Assembly (NCBI RefSeq): GCF_000007205.1
Contig: NC_005043.1
Coordinates: 1,054,001 to 1,118,000, forward strand
Origin: Chlamydia pneumoniae TW-183
GTDB lineage: Bacteria > Chlamydiota > Chlamydiia > Chlamydiales > Chlamydiaceae
Reading direction: 5' to 3'
DNA length: 64,000 nt
How positions within the stretch are numbered: the first letter of the stretch is position 1; every line of letters starts with the position of its first letter. Below, one piece after another: positions 38,146 through 48,271 of this stretch. The notes under the pieces were generated by a model. It had not been told where the DNA came from. It ran no database searches and saw nothing but the letters and a program-made list of their open reading frames with translations. A program made the translations under genes and the position numbers.

Positions 38146-39693
38146 CTATAAATCTATACTTTCCCCTGTAATGAGAGAGAAGAATTGGTAGTGGTTTAAA
38201 TGAACCGAGTCCGATGTATTGATCTGAAGTTTAGCTTTTAATTGCTTAGCCAAATTGATCATTTCATTGTCATCGTTTTCTTGTTTCATATAGCTTGCAA
38301 TTTCTGGATGCACAACAAGACAAAGATGAGAGTGTTCTTTGTGATTAATAACCTTTTTCAAATCCCTCTCAATCTCGATGACCACACTTTCAGGTGTTTT
38401 AATAATGGCGTTGCCGCTGCAGTAGGGACATAGAGTGAATAATGTCTGCATTAGAGATTCCCGATTTCTCTGTCTGGTCATCTCAACAAGACCAAATTCA
38501 CTCATGCTTAAAATAGTACAGCGAGCAGCATCGTATTTCATATGTTCTTTCAATCGTTCCAAAACACGTCGCTGGTTCTTACGAGATTTCATATCGATAA
38601 AGTCAATAATCACTAATCCGCCTACATTACGTAAACGCAACTGTCTGGCAATTTCTTCAGCTGCTTCTAAGTTGATTTGGACCAGAGTTTCTTCAACTCC
38701 ACTTTCTAACTGTGTGCTTCTTCCCGAATTTACGTCGATAGTGTGCATGGCTTCTGTTTTGTCAAAAAACAAATAACCACCGCTGGACAGCCAAATTTTT
38801 CTTCTTGTCGCCTTATCAATTTCTTTCTCTATATTGAAACGCTCAAACATCGGAATAGAATCCCGATAATACTCTATCTTGATGGAAGCATCCGGAGAGT
38901 ATTTTTTTAACATATGTTTGCACTTTTGATACGTAGCATAATCATCAATAAGGAGTCGCTTGTAGTTCTTATCGATACAAGTAATCACAGCTTTTTTTAG
39001 TATGTCCGTCTCAGAATAAAGCAAGCAGGGTTGCTCTGTGGAATAGAATTTTTCTAAAATTGTTTTCCAAGTGAGTAACAAGTCGTGGGCCTCATTAATG
39101 AGAGCTTCAGTAGAGGCTGTAGTGCTCGCTGTACGGCAAATCAAACCCATGTCTTGAGGCATTTCAAAAGAACGAATGAGCTGTTTTAACTGCTCTCTCA
39201 TATGGGGATCTTCAATTTTTCGAGAAACACCTCGGTGAGGTGAGTTTGGTAAAAGTACCAAATAACGTCCCGGAATGGAGATGTTAGAAGTTAAGCGAGC
39301 TCCCTTACTTCCAATAGGCTCTTTGACTACCTGAACGAGAACGGGGCTGTCTAATTTGAGAAATTCTTCAATGGGAGCTTCCTCAGAAGAAAGAAGAGGA
39401 GCTTCAGAAGCTTCTTCGGGAAGAGCATCTACATCCATATCGAACATCTGTTCAAACTTCTTCGAATTCTCTAAAATATCAGAGATATGAATGAAACCAT
39501 TCTCTCTCTCATCAATATTAATAAACGCAGATTGGATATTTCTCAGAATGTTGGTAACACGACCTCGATAAATATTGCCTTTGAGCTGACGAACTTTCTT
39601 TCTCTCTATAGTTAGATCAAAAAGTTGACCATTTTTCAGATGGGCATAGCGAATTTCTTTCGATTCTATGTTGAGTAAAATTTCATTTTCCAT
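38146..39693 (-). CDS. rng: Ribonuclease G/E family endoribonuclease
   Basis: A 515-residue RNase G-type enzyme (cafA/cafE). It has an S1 domain split by an insertion (IYRGRVTNILRNIQSAFINI, ENGFIHISDI), a catalytic site in THE form of TEAMHTIDVNSGRST and VIIDFIDMKSRKNQRRVLER (the two metal-binding aspartates), and the zinc-link CPYCSGNAI. The long RNase E scaffold tail is missing, so this is the short RNase G form. It heads the rng-plsB-M16 unit and processes rRNA and turns over mRNA. Confidence 0.95.
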   Translation of the reverse strand: MENEILLNIESKEIRYAHLKNGQLFDLTIERKKVRQLKGNIYRGRVTNILRNIQSAFINIDERENGFIHISDILENSKKFEQMFDMDVDALPEEASEAPLLSSEEAPIEEFLKLDSPVLVQVVKEPIGSKGARLTSNISIPGRYLVLLPNSPHRGVSRKIEDPHMREQLKQLIRSFEMPQDMGLICRTASTTASTEALINEAHDLLLTWKTILEKFYSTEQPCLLYSETDILKKAVITCIDKNYKRLLIDDYATYQKCKHMLKKYSPDASIKIEYYRDSIPMFERFNIEKEIDKATRRKIWLSSGGYLFFDKTEAMHTIDVNSGRSTQLESGVEETLVQINLEAAEEIARQLRLRNVGGLVIIDFIDMKSRKNQRRVLERLKEHMKYDAARCTILSMSEFGLVEMTRQRNRESLMQTLFTLCPYCSGNAIIKTPESVVIEIERDLKKVINHKEHSHLCLVVHPEIASYMKQENDDNEMINLAKQLKAKLQINTSDSVHLNHYQFFSLITGESIDL

Positions 39694-39993
39694 GACTTTC
39701 CTTGTGCCTATACCATATCCTTGAGCTTACTTATTCTGTTTGGGAAAAGAGTGGTTTCTAGACGTCGAAACTTAAATTTCTAACTGCTCGTGAGATAAGT
39801 TACGTTGGTGATTATAAAGAAAATAGGTAAAAAATTCTACAGAAATGGCTTTTTGATTCTTTTTAAAAATAATTAGGTTATTTTAATTTAATTCTTTTCA
39901 ACTGTAGGTCTTTGTTTTCTATAATCATTGTCTTTGGTAAGCTATCTTTCTAATCCTCAAAAAGCCTTGGTTCTAGGTAGTAAAGGTTTTAGT
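39694..39993. other. Divergent promoter region, rng / yceD
   Basis: 300 bases between divergent genes, very AT-rich at 39850-39900. It should hold promoters for both directions. An upstream in-frame TTG (39928) would add 22 residues to the yceD product, but this extension lacks a good ribosome site. No other gene is seen. Confidence 0.5.
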
Positions 39994-40455
39994 ATGGACT
40001 GTGTCGATAATTTAAAATTATATATTTTTCGTTTGAAACTACCTGGAGATACGGAACGCATCAGCTATTCTATTAGCCCTGAATACATTCGTGAGAAGGG
40101 GGAAGAAGAGCTTTTGAATTCTCCCATCGAGGTGGAAGGGTCTCTGGGACGCATAGATAGTGACCAATGGATTCTCTCGCTAAGCCTAAAGACTCAGCTA
40201 GGTTTATGTTGCCCAGTGTGTAACAATTTTTTTTCACACTCCGTCTGCTTGCCAGATCTTCAACGTGTGATATCTCATGATGAGGTAGGTTCGGGAGTCT
40301 TTGATTGTAGACCTTTGATTCGTCAGGAGCTCCTTTTAGAAAGCGATTGTTTCGAAGAGTGTAGTGGGCAGGGCTGCCCCGAAAGGAAAAATATCTTAAA
40401 ATTTTTGGAAGACAGAAAAAAACATGAGGGGAATAATCCCTTTGAGTATTTATAA
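39994..40455 (+). CDS. yceD: YceD/DUF177 family protein
   Basis: A 153-residue protein of the YceD (DUF177) family, starting at ATG 39994 (MDCVDNLKLYIFRLKLPGD). It has SLGRIDSDQWILSLSLKTQL and a CxxC (GLCCPVCNNFF), with later cysteines in SDCFEECSGQGCPE that could complete a metal site. The family is almost always next to rpmF and plsX, as here (12 bases to rpmF), and has been linked to 23S rRNA or L32 accumulation. The exact role is not settled. Confidence 0.85.
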   Translation: MDCVDNLKLYIFRLKLPGDTERISYSISPEYIREKGEEELLNSPIEVEGSLGRIDSDQWILSLSLKTQLGLCCPVCNNFFSHSVCLPDLQRVISHDEVGSGVFDCRPLIRQELLLESDCFEECSGQGCPERKNILKFLEDRKKHEGNNPFEYL

Positions 40456-40467
40456 AAGGTAAGGAAC

Positions 40468-40650
40468 ATGGCGGTACCACGCAATCGACATAGTAATGCA
40501 AGAAAGAATATTCGAAGAAGTCACGATGCTAAGAAGGCTTGTCACGCAGCAAAGTGCAGCAATTGTAAGCATGCCCTTCTTCCTCATACTATATGCCCTT
40601 CTTGTGGATTTTATAACGGTAAAGCCGTTATGACTGTAGAAAAGAAATAA
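40468..40650 (+). CDS. rpmF: 50S ribosomal protein L32
   Basis: A 60-residue L32: AVPRNRHSNARKNIRRSHDA then a four-cysteine zinc ribbon (CSNCKHALLPHTICPSC). It lies in the conserved yceD-rpmF-plsX operon, 12 bases after yceD and 15 before plsX, behind AAGGTAAGGA. Confidence 0.98.
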   Translation: MAVPRNRHSNARKNIRRSHDAKKACHAAKCSNCKHALLPHTICPSCGFYNGKAVMTVEKK

Positions 40651-40665
40651 ATCTTATCTGATTTT

Positions 40666-41628
40666 ATGGAAGTGCAAATTGGCATAGATTTAATGGGAGG
40701 GGACCATTCTCCTCTTGTTGTTTGGCAAGTGCTGGTTGATGTACTTAAATCTCAAAGTTCTACTATTCCCTTTGCATTTACTCTTTTTGCTTCCGAGGAG
40801 ATTCGGAAGCAAATTCAAGAAGAATTTATATCAGATCTGCCTCAAGAGAAGTTTCCTAAGATCATTTCTGCGGAAAATTTTGTGGCTATGGAGGACTCTC
40901 CTCTAGCAGCTATCCGCAAAAAATCCTCATCCATGGCTTTAGGATTGGATTATCTTCAGGAAGATAAACTCGACGCTTTTATATCCACAGGGAATACAGG
41001 GGCCTTAGTTACATTAGCACGTGCTAAGATTCCTCTATTTCCTGCCGTATCTCGTCCCGCATTACTTGTTTGTGTTCCTACAATGCGAGGTCATGCAGTC
41101 ATTCTAGATGTTGGTGCCAATATTTCTGTAAAGCCTGAAGAAATGGTAGGTTTCGCTCGTATGGGACTTGCCTATCGTCAGTGTCTTGGCGATTCTAAGA
41201 TTCCTACGATCGGATTGCTTAATATTGGTTCAGAAGAACGTAAAGGTACGGAAGCCCATCGCCAGACATTCCGTATGCTGCGAGAGACATTTGGCGAAGC
41301 TTTCTTAGGCAATATAGAAAGCGGTGCTGTCTTTGACGGTGCTGCAGATATAGTTGTCACCGATGGGTTTACAGGAAACATCTTCCTTAAGACTGCTGAG
41401 GGTGTATTTGAGTTCTTGCAGCGTATTCTAGGGGATAAACTTGAAGCAGACATTCAACGTCGGTTGGATTACACATTTTATCCCGGCTCTGTAGTCTGTG
41501 GTCTTTCTAAACTTGTGATCAAATGTCATGGTAAGGCGTGCGGTTCTTCTTTGTTCCATGGCATTTTGGGCTCTATAAATCTGGCTCAAGCACGCCTATG
41601 CAAACGCATTTTGTCTAATTTGATTTAG
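40666..41628 (+). CDS. plsX: Phosphate acyltransferase PlsX
   Basis: A 320-residue enzyme that turns acyl-ACP into acyl-phosphate for phospholipid synthesis. Signatures: IGIDLMGGDHSPLVV at the N terminus, MEDSPLAAIRKKSSSM, AFISTGNTGALVTLARAKIP and VVTDGFTGNIFLKTAEG. Length is normal. It follows rpmF by 15 bases. No fabH/fabD follows, unlike E. coli; those lie elsewhere. Confidence 0.97.
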   Translation: MEVQIGIDLMGGDHSPLVVWQVLVDVLKSQSSTIPFAFTLFASEEIRKQIQEEFISDLPQEKFPKIISAENFVAMEDSPLAAIRKKSSSMALGLDYLQEDKLDAFISTGNTGALVTLARAKIPLFPAVSRPALLVCVPTMRGHAVILDVGANISVKPEEMVGFARMGLAYRQCLGDSKIPTIGLLNIGSEERKGTEAHRQTFRMLRETFGEAFLGNIESGAVFDGAADIVVTDGFTGNIFLKTAEGVFEFLQRILGDKLEADIQRRLDYTFYPGSVVCGLSKLVIKCHGKACGSSLFHGILGSINLAQARLCKRILSNLI

Positions 41629-41673
41629 TTAACTACATTCAATTTTTTGCTTCTCTGTATAGCTTTTTCTTTA

Positions 41674-41703
41674 TTGACGGGATCTTGTTGATAGTGCTAC
41701 ATA
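41674..41703 (+). promoter_or_regulatory. Possible sigma-66 promoter for pmp21
   Basis: TTGACG (41674-41679), 18-base spacer, TACATA (41698-41703), 44 bases before the ATG. Good -35, fair -10. Pattern only. Confidence 0.5.
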
Positions 41704-41747
41704 TTTTGCAAAATACTTTATAAACACCTCTCAGGTTTAAGGTTGCA

Positions 41748-44700
41748 ATGGTAGCGAAAAAAACAGTACGATCTTATAGGTCTTCATTTTCTCATTCCGT
41801 AATAGTAGCAATATTGTCAGCAGGCATTGCTTTTGAAGCACATTCCTTACACAGCTCAGAACTAGATTTAGGTGTATTCAATAAACAGTTTGAGGAACAT
41901 TCTGCTCATGTTGAAGAGGCTCAAACATCTGTTTTAAAGGGATCAGATCCTGTAAATCCCTCTCAGAAAGAATCCGAGAAGGTTTTGTACACTCAAGTGC
42001 CTCTTACCCAAGGAAGCTCTGGAGAGAGTTTGGATCTCGCCGATGCTAATTTCTTAGAGCATTTTCAGCATCTTTTTGAAGAGACTACAGTATTTGGTAT
42101 CGATCAAAAGCTGGTTTGGTCAGATTTAGATACTAGGAATTTTTCCCAACCCACTCAAGAACCTGATACAAGTAATGCTGTAAGTGAGAAAATCTCCTCA
42201 GATACCAAAGAGAATAGAAAAGACCTAGAGACTGAAGATCCTTCAAAAAAAAGTGGCCTTAAAGAAGTTTCATCAGATCTCCCTAAAAGTCCTGAAACTG
42301 CAGTAGCAGCTATTTCTGAAGATCTTGAAATCTCAGAAAACATTTCAGCAAGAGATCCTCTTCAGGGTTTAGCATTTTTTTATAAAAATACATCTTCTCA
42401 GTCTATCTCTGAAAAGGATTCTTCATTTCAAGGAATTATCTTTTCTGGTTCAGGAGCTAATTCAGGGCTAGGTTTTGAAAATCTTAAGGCGCCGAAATCT
42501 GGGGCTGCAGTTTATTCTGATCGAGATATTGTTTTTGAAAATCTTGTTAAAGGATTGAGTTTTATATCTTGTGAATCTTTAGAAGATGGCTCTGCCGCAG
42601 GTGTAAACATTGTTGTGACCCATTGTGGTGATGTAACTCTCACTGATTGTGCCACTGGTTTAGACCTTGAAGCTTTACGTCTGGTTAAAGATTTTTCTCG
42701 TGGAGGAGCTGTTTTCACTGCTCGCAACCATGAAGTGCAAAATAACCTTGCAGGTGGAATTCTATCCGTTGTAGGCAATAAAGGAGCTATTGTTGTAGAG
42801 AAAAATAGTGCTGAGAAGTCCAATGGAGGAGCTTTTGCTTGCGGAAGTTTTGTTTACAGTAACAACGAAAACACCGCCTTGTGGAAAGAAAATCAAGCAT
42901 TATCAGGAGGAGCCATATCCTCAGCAAGTGATATTGATATTCAAGGGAACTGTAGCGCTATTGAATTTTCAGGAAACCAGTCTCTAATTGCTCTTGGAGA
43001 GCATATAGGGCTTACAGATTTTGTAGGTGGAGGAGCTTTAGCTGCTCAAGGGACGCTTACCTTAAGAAATAATGCAGTAGTGCAATGTGTTAAAAACACT
43101 TCTAAAACACATGGTGGAGCTATTTTAGCAGGTACTGTTGATCTCAACGAAACAATTAGCGAAGTTGCCTTTAAGCAGAATACAGCAGCTCTAACTGGAG
43201 GTGCTTTAAGTGCAAATGATAAGGTTATAATTGCAAATAACTTTGGAGAAATTCTTTTTGAGCAAAACGAAGTGAGGAATCACGGAGGAGCCATTTATTG
43301 TGGATGTCGATCTAATCCTAAGTTAGAACAAAAGGATTCTGGAGAGAACATCAATATTATTGGAAACTCCGGAGCTATCACTTTTTTAAAAAATAAGGCT
43401 TCTGTTTTAGAAGTGATGACACAAGCTGAGGATTATGCTGGTGGAGGCGCTTTATGGGGGCATAATGTTCTTCTAGATTCCAATAGTGGGAATATTCAAT
43501 TTATAGGAAATATAGGTGGAAGTACCTTCTGGATAGGAGAATATGTCGGTGGTGGTGCGATTCTCTCTACTGATAGAGTGACAATTTCTAATAACTCTGG
43601 AGATGTTGTTTTTAAAGGAAACAAAGGCCAATGTCTTGCTCAAAAATATGTAGCTCCTCAAGAAACAGCTCCCGTGGAATCAGATGCTTCATCTACAAAT
43701 AAAGACGAGAAGAGCCTTAATGCTTGTAGTCATGGAGATCATTATCCTCCTAAAACTGTAGAAGAGGAAGTGCCACCTTCATTGTTAGAAGAACATCCTG
43801 TTGTTTCTTCGACAGATATTCGTGGTGGTGGGGCCATTCTAGCTCAACATATCTTTATTACAGATAATACAGGAAATCTGAGATTCTCTGGGAACCTTGG
43901 TGGTGGTGAAGAGTCTTCTACTGTCGGTGATTTAGCTATCGTAGGAGGAGGTGCTTTGCTTTCTACTAATGAAGTTAATGTTTGCAGTAACCAAAATGTT
44001 GTTTTTTCTGATAACGTGACTTCAAATGGTTGTGATTCAGGGGGAGCTATTTTAGCTAAAAAAGTAGATATCTCCGCGAACCACTCGGTTGAATTTGTCT
44101 CTAATGGTTCAGGGAAATTCGGTGGTGCCGTTTGCGCTTTAAACGAATCAGTAAACATTACGGACAATGGCTCGGCAGTATCATTCTCTAAAAATAGAAC
44201 ACGTCTTGGCGGTGCTGGAGTTGCAGCTCCTCAAGGCTCTGTAACGATTTGTGGAAATCAGGGAAACATAGCATTTAAAGAGAACTTTGTTTTTGGCTCT
44301 GAAAATCAAAGATCAGGTGGAGGAGCTATCATTGCTAACTCTTCTGTAAATATTCAGGATAACGCAGGAGATATCCTATTTGTAAGTAACTCTACGGGAT
44401 CTTATGGAGGTGCTATTTTTGTAGGATCTTTGGTTGCTTCTGAAGGCAGCAACCCACGAACGCTTACAATTACAGGCAACAGTGGGGATATCCTATTTGC
44501 TAAAAATAGCACGCAAACAGCCGCTTCTTTATCAGAAAAAGATTCCTTTGGTGGAGGGGCCATCTATACACAAAACCTCAAAATTGTAAAGAATGCAGGG
44601 AACGTTTCTTTCTATGGCAACAGAGCTCCTAGTGGTGCTGGTGTCCAAATTGCAGACGGAGGAACTGTTTGTTTAGAGGCTTTTGGAGGAGATATCTTAT

Positions 44701-46577
44701 TTGAAGGGAATATCAATTTTGATGGGAGTTTCAATGCGATTCACTTATGCGGGAATGACTCAAAAATCGTAGAGCTTTCTGCTGTTCAAGATAAAAATAT
44801 TATTTTCCAAGATGCAATTACTTATGAAGAGAACACAATTCGTGGCTTGCCAGATAAAGATGTCAGTCCTTTAAGTGCCCCTTCATTAATTTTTAACTCC
44901 AAGCCACAAGATGACAGCGCTCAACATCATGAAGGGACGATACGGTTTTCTCGAGGGGTATCTAAAATTCCTCAGATTGCTGCTATACAAGAGGGAACCT
45001 TAGCTTTATCACAAAACGCAGAGCTTTGGTTGGCAGGACTTAAACAGGAAACAGGAAGTTCTATCGTATTGTCTGCGGGATCTATTCTCCGTATTTTTGA
45101 TTCCCAGGTTGATAGCAGTGCGCCTCTTCCTACAGAAAATAAAGAGGAGACTCTTGTTTCTGCCGGAGTTCAAATTAACATGAGCTCTCCTACACCCAAT
45201 AAAGATAAAGCTGTAGATACTCCAGTACTTGCAGATATCATAAGTATTACTGTAGATTTGTCTTCATTTGTTCCTGAGCAAGACGGAACTCTTCCTCTTC
45301 CTCCTGAAATTATCATTCCTAAGGGAACAAAATTACATTCTAATGCCATAGATCTTAAGATTATAGATCCTACCAATGTGGGATATGAAAATCATGCTCT
45401 TCTAAGTTCTCATAAAGATATTCCATTAATTTCTCTTAAGACAGCGGAAGGAATGACAGGGACGCCTACAGCAGATGCTTCTCTATCTAATATAAAAATA
45501 GATGTATCTTTACCTTCGATCACACCAGCAACGTATGGTCACACAGGAGTTTGGTCTGAAAGTAAAATGGAAGATGGAAGACTTGTAGTCGGTTGGCAAC
45601 CTACGGGATATAAGTTAAATCCTGAGAAGCAAGGGGCTCTAGTTTTGAATAATCTCTGGAGTCATTATACAGATCTTAGAGCTCTTAAGCAGGAGATCTT
45701 TGCTCATCATACGATAGCTCAAAGAATGGAGTTAGATTTCTCGACAAATGTCTGGGGATCAGGATTAGGTGTTGTTGAAGATTGTCAGAACATCGGAGAG
45801 TTTGATGGGTTCAAACATCATCTCACAGGGTATGCCCTAGGCTTGGATACACAACTAGTTGAAGACTTCTTAATTGGAGGATGTTTCTCACAGTTCTTTG
45901 GTAAAACTGAAAGCCAATCCTACAAAGCTAAGAACGATGTGAAGAGTTATATGGGAGCTGCTTATGCGGGGATTTTAGCAGGTCCTTGGTTAATAAAAGG
46001 AGCTTTTGTTTACGGTAATATAAACAACGATTTGACTACAGATTACGGTACTTTAGGTATTTCAACAGGTTCATGGATAGGAAAAGGGTTTATCGCAGGC
46101 ACAAGCATTGATTACCGCTATATTGTAAATCCTCGACGGTTTATATCGGCAATCGTATCCACAGTGGTTCCTTTTGTAGAAGCCGAGTATGTCCGTATAG
46201 ATCTTCCAGAAATTAGCGAACAGGGTAAAGAGGTTAGAACGTTCCAAAAAACTCGTTTTGAGAATGTCGCCATTCCTTTTGGATTTGCTTTAGAACATGC
46301 TTATTCGCGTGGCTCACGTGCTGAAGTGAACAGTGTACAGCTTGCTTACGTCTTTGATGTATATCGTAAGGGACCTGTCTCTTTGATTACACTCAAGGAT
46401 GCTGCTTATTCTTGGAAGAGTTATGGGGTAGATATTCCTTGTAAAGCTTGGAAGGCTCGCTTGAGCAATAATACGGAATGGAATTCATATTTAAGTACGT
46501 ATTTAGCGTTTAATTATGAATGGAGAGAAGATCTGATAGCTTATGACTTCAATGGTGGTATCCGTATTATTTTCTAG
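41748..46577 (+). CDS. pmp21: Polymorphic outer membrane autotransporter Pmp21 (PmpD type)
   Basis: A 1609-residue type V secreted adhesin. The signal peptide spans about 1-33 (VIVAILSAGIAFEAHS). The passenger has 17 GGA motifs, 15 of them GGA-I/L/V, alternating with many FxxN motifs (FSGN, FKQN, FEGN), predicted to form a beta-helix. Two low-complexity acidic insertions lie at about 140-200 and 640-690. From about 1320 the protein becomes a beta-barrel and ends in IRIIF, the terminal Phe used for outer membrane insertion. Pmp21 and its C. trachomatis counterpart PmpD are cleaved and bind host cells; C. pneumoniae Pmp21 has been shown to bind EGFR. I see no RGD. The coding frame has no long homopolymer, unlike phase-variable pmp genes. 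Confidence 0.97.
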   Translation: MVAKKTVRSYRSSFSHSVIVAILSAGIAFEAHSLHSSELDLGVFNKQFEEHSAHVEEAQTSVLKGSDPVNPSQKESEKVLYTQVPLTQGSSGESLDLADANFLEHFQHLFEETTVFGIDQKLVWSDLDTRNFSQPTQEPDTSNAVSEKISSDTKENRKDLETEDPSKKSGLKEVSSDLPKSPETAVAAISEDLEISENISARDPLQGLAFFYKNTSSQSISEKDSSFQGIIFSGSGANSGLGFENLKAPKSGAAVYSDRDIVFENLVKGLSFISCESLEDGSAAGVNIVVTHCGDVTLTDCATGLDLEALRLVKDFSRGGAVFTARNHEVQNNLAGGILSVVGNKGAIVVEKNSAEKSNGGAFACGSFVYSNNENTALWKENQALSGGAISSASDIDIQGNCSAIEFSGNQSLIALGEHIGLTDFVGGGALAAQGTLTLRNNAVVQCVKNTSKTHGGAILAGTVDLNETISEVAFKQNTAALTGGALSANDKVIIANNFGEILFEQNEVRNHGGAIYCGCRSNPKLEQKDSGENINIIGNSGAITFLKNKASVLEVMTQAEDYAGGGALWGHNVLLDSNSGNIQFIGNIGGSTFWIGEYVGGGAILSTDRVTISNNSGDVVFKGNKGQCLAQKYVAPQETAPVESDASSTNKDEKSLNACSHGDHYPPKTVEEEVPPSLLEEHPVVSSTDIRGGGAILAQHIFITDNTGNLRFSGNLGGGEESSTVGDLAIVGGGALLSTNEVNVCSNQNVVFSDNVTSNGCDSGGAILAKKVDISANHSVEFVSNGSGKFGGAVCALNESVNITDNGSAVSFSKNRTRLGGAGVAAPQGSVTICGNQGNIAFKENFVFGSENQRSGGGAIIANSSVNIQDNAGDILFVSNSTGSYGGAIFVGSLVASEGSNPRTLTITGNSGDILFAKNSTQTAASLSEKDSFGGGAIYTQNLKIVKNAGNVSFYGNRAPSGAGVQIADGGTVCLEAFGGDILFEGNINFDGSFNAIHLCGNDSKIVELSAVQDKNIIFQDAITYEENTIRGLPDKDVSPLSAPSLIFNSKPQDDSAQHHEGTIRFSRGVSKIPQIAAIQEGTLALSQNAELWLAGLKQETGSSIVLSAGSILRIFDSQVDSSAPLPTENKEETLVSAGVQINMSSPTPNKDKAVDTPVLADIISITVDLSSFVPEQDGTLPLPPEIIIPKGTKLHSNAIDLKIIDPTNVGYENHALLSSHKDIPLISLKTAEGMTGTPTADASLSNIKIDVSLPSITPATYGHTGVWSESKMEDGRLVVGWQPTGYKLNPEKQGALVLNNLWSHYTDLRALKQEIFAHHTIAQRMELDFSTNVWGSGLGVVEDCQNIGEFDGFKHHLTGYALGLDTQLVEDFLIGGCFSQFFGKTESQSYKAKNDVKSYMGAAYAGILAGPWLIKGAFVYGNINNDLTTDYGTLGISTGSWIGKGFIAGTSIDYRYIVNPRRFISAIVSTVVPFVEAEYVRIDLPEISEQGKEVRTFQKTRFENVAIPFGFALEHAYSRGSRAEVNSVQLAYVFDVYRKGPVSLITLKDAAYSWKSYGVDIPCKAWKARLSNNTEWNSYLSTYLAFNYEWREDLIAYDFNGGIRIIF

Positions 46578-46602
46578 TTCGATGTGACAGGGCTTCAATC
46601 AA

Positions 46603-46633
46603 AAAAAAGGGTTACTTTTAGTAACCCTTTTTT
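46603..46633. terminator. Bidirectional intrinsic terminator after pmp21
   Basis: A perfect 13-base stem AAAAAAGGGTTAC (46603-46615) / 46621-46633 with loop TTTTA and T-run on the plus side; A-run on the other. It separates pmp21 from the convergent gene at 46648. Confidence 0.85.
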
Positions 46634-46647
46634 ATTTCTCTTAATGC

Positions 46648-48108
46648 TTATAGTTCGATGATCTTTAATACATAGAGCAAGTAGGCGATACAAGCTTTAT
46701 TAGGTTCATAGGTCTCTGGGTCCATTAAGAGTGTAGAAAAGACCTCGGTATGAGCGGAAGTTTGAGGAAGCCGTAAGGATGCATATAATATATCTAGAGC
46801 AAACTCACGGATTAAAGCTTTGGTTTCTGGATCTGCTTTTTGCATGGATTTAAAGACGCTATTAACAAGTTGATTTCCAGAATTTAAATACTTATTTAGG
46901 AAAAGAGCAGCTGACAAATCAGCGTCTTCTCTGCCTTGATGTGTGTCCACTGTAGTTTGACGTAAAGTTAGGGCGCCGAGAGTATCTTGTAGGTGTTCTG
47001 TAACTAGACCGAGATTTTTCCCATGGAAGAATTTCATAGTGTTGATCACATGCCATTGTAGTTTGGCTGCTGACTCGTTTCGTAGAACTTGTTCTATTGC
47101 CTCTGTGTAACGCTCACCGTGTTGCTGAGCCGCAAACCGATACTCTTCAGCATCATCACCATCTTGGATGGACATCAGCTCTCGTTCTTTAAACTCTTGA
47201 ACCCAAATCAGAAGCTGATTGTCTCCTTCATTAGCTATACTATAGAGTCTGTTAAGAGATCTGGTTATGACTTCTCCCCAAGTCGGCTTACAAGTCTTGC
47301 AAGAACTTGCAATAAATAAGGCCGCTTGCATTTTTTCCTTTGTACTAGGAGTTTTGGGTAAAGAGGACTTTCCAGTAAGAGCTTCTATGAGGAGCTTGAT
47401 CAATATTGGGAACGTCTTTTTATCAGGATTACTATCATGTTCGTTTTTCAGTCCCTCAAAGTACTTCAGCATGTGCTTCCATTCTGGAGTTAGCACGCCT
47501 AGAGACTTTAATACTTTTTTCAGTTGTGAGCATAGATCCGGAATCTTCCGCATGGCTTCTTGGCTTTCTTGCGGCGAAATTGCTACTAGTCTATTTAAAA
47601 AGGGATTAGGTAAGGGTGCTTTGCCTACACTTTGTTCAACAATTTTAAAAGAGCGAAGTTTGTTATCCTCAAAAAGCAACGCTTGCAAAGCGAAAATGAA
47701 GGGTTGAATGACCTCATTCGTTTCTTCAGTAGTAGGTTCACTTAAATCCTCTACGATTTTTTTAGGGGGAAGAGGCATGAAGAGACGAAGACCTGCTACG
47801 ATGAGATTCACCGGTAAAAGAATGATAAACAGTACTGAAGTAATAATAAATGCTAGGATGTTGAGAATCACCCAACATAAGGGACCACCAGAGCACCCGC
47901 AGGGATTCAGTATTTTTTTTGACATACTGAATAGGCTAGAAGGATGTAGGACCTGAGCCACGTTGGTTAGGCGTGTTTGACACGCATTTTCTTCCAAGAT
48001 AATAAGTTCCGTCCTCCGAGGATAAATCGGCGAAGTTTTTGGAATTAAATTGTACTTTGCTATTAACTCTGCAGGGGAAAACAAAGAGATGGGGTTAGAC
48101 ATATGCAT
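46648..48108 (-). CDS. Hypothetical membrane protein, Inc-like hydrophobic segment
   Basis: A 486-residue protein I cannot assign. About 75 polar residues lead to a glycine/cysteine stretch (NPCGCSGGPLC), then a long hydrophobic block with two lobes (WVILNILAFIITSVLFIILL then VNLIVAGLRLFMPLPP, about 78-116). The remaining 370 residues are soluble and mostly helical, with no motif I know. The arrangement suggests an inclusion or cell membrane protein with a large cytosolic part; that is inference. Two ATGs (48108 and 48102) lie two codons apart, with no clear ribosome site. It is next to pmp21, tail to tail. Confidence 0.75.
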   Translation of the reverse strand: MHMSNPISLFSPAELIAKYNLIPKTSPIYPRRTELIILEENACQTRLTNVAQVLHPSSLFSMSKKILNPCGCSGGPLCWVILNILAFIITSVLFIILLPVNLIVAGLRLFMPLPPKKIVEDLSEPTTEETNEVIQPFIFALQALLFEDNKLRSFKIVEQSVGKAPLPNPFLNRLVAISPQESQEAMRKIPDLCSQLKKVLKSLGVLTPEWKHMLKYFEGLKNEHDSNPDKKTFPILIKLLIEALTGKSSLPKTPSTKEKMQAALFIASSCKTCKPTWGEVITRSLNRLYSIANEGDNQLLIWVQEFKERELMSIQDGDDAEEYRFAAQQHGERYTEAIEQVLRNESAAKLQWHVINTMKFFHGKNLGLVTEHLQDTLGALTLRQTTVDTHQGREDADLSAALFLNKYLNSGNQLVNSVFKSMQKADPETKALIREFALDILYASLRLPQTSAHTEVFSTLLMDPETYEPNKACIAYLLYVLKIIEL

Positions 48109-48271
48109 CTTGGAGTTATGGATTAAGTAGAAATATTTTATTATACTTTCTAAGATTGATTGTTATTCAATTAATTTTTATTTAGAAATACTATAAAAAA
48201 GTAGCTCAAAACGAATTGTTTTATACTTATTTATGAGTTCTTAAAGAACTTGTTTTAAGAAACCTAAATAT

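Noticed and set aside
38435..38776. 113-codon plus-strand ORF antisense to rng
   Set aside because: A shadow of the conserved RNase G catalytic region.
41748..46577. RGD integrin-binding motif in Pmp21
   Set aside because: I read the translation for RGD and found none.
47267..47707. 146-codon plus-strand ORF antisense to the unassigned membrane protein
   Set aside because: The minus-strand frame is three times longer, with a coherent membrane topology; the plus frame looks like its shadow.
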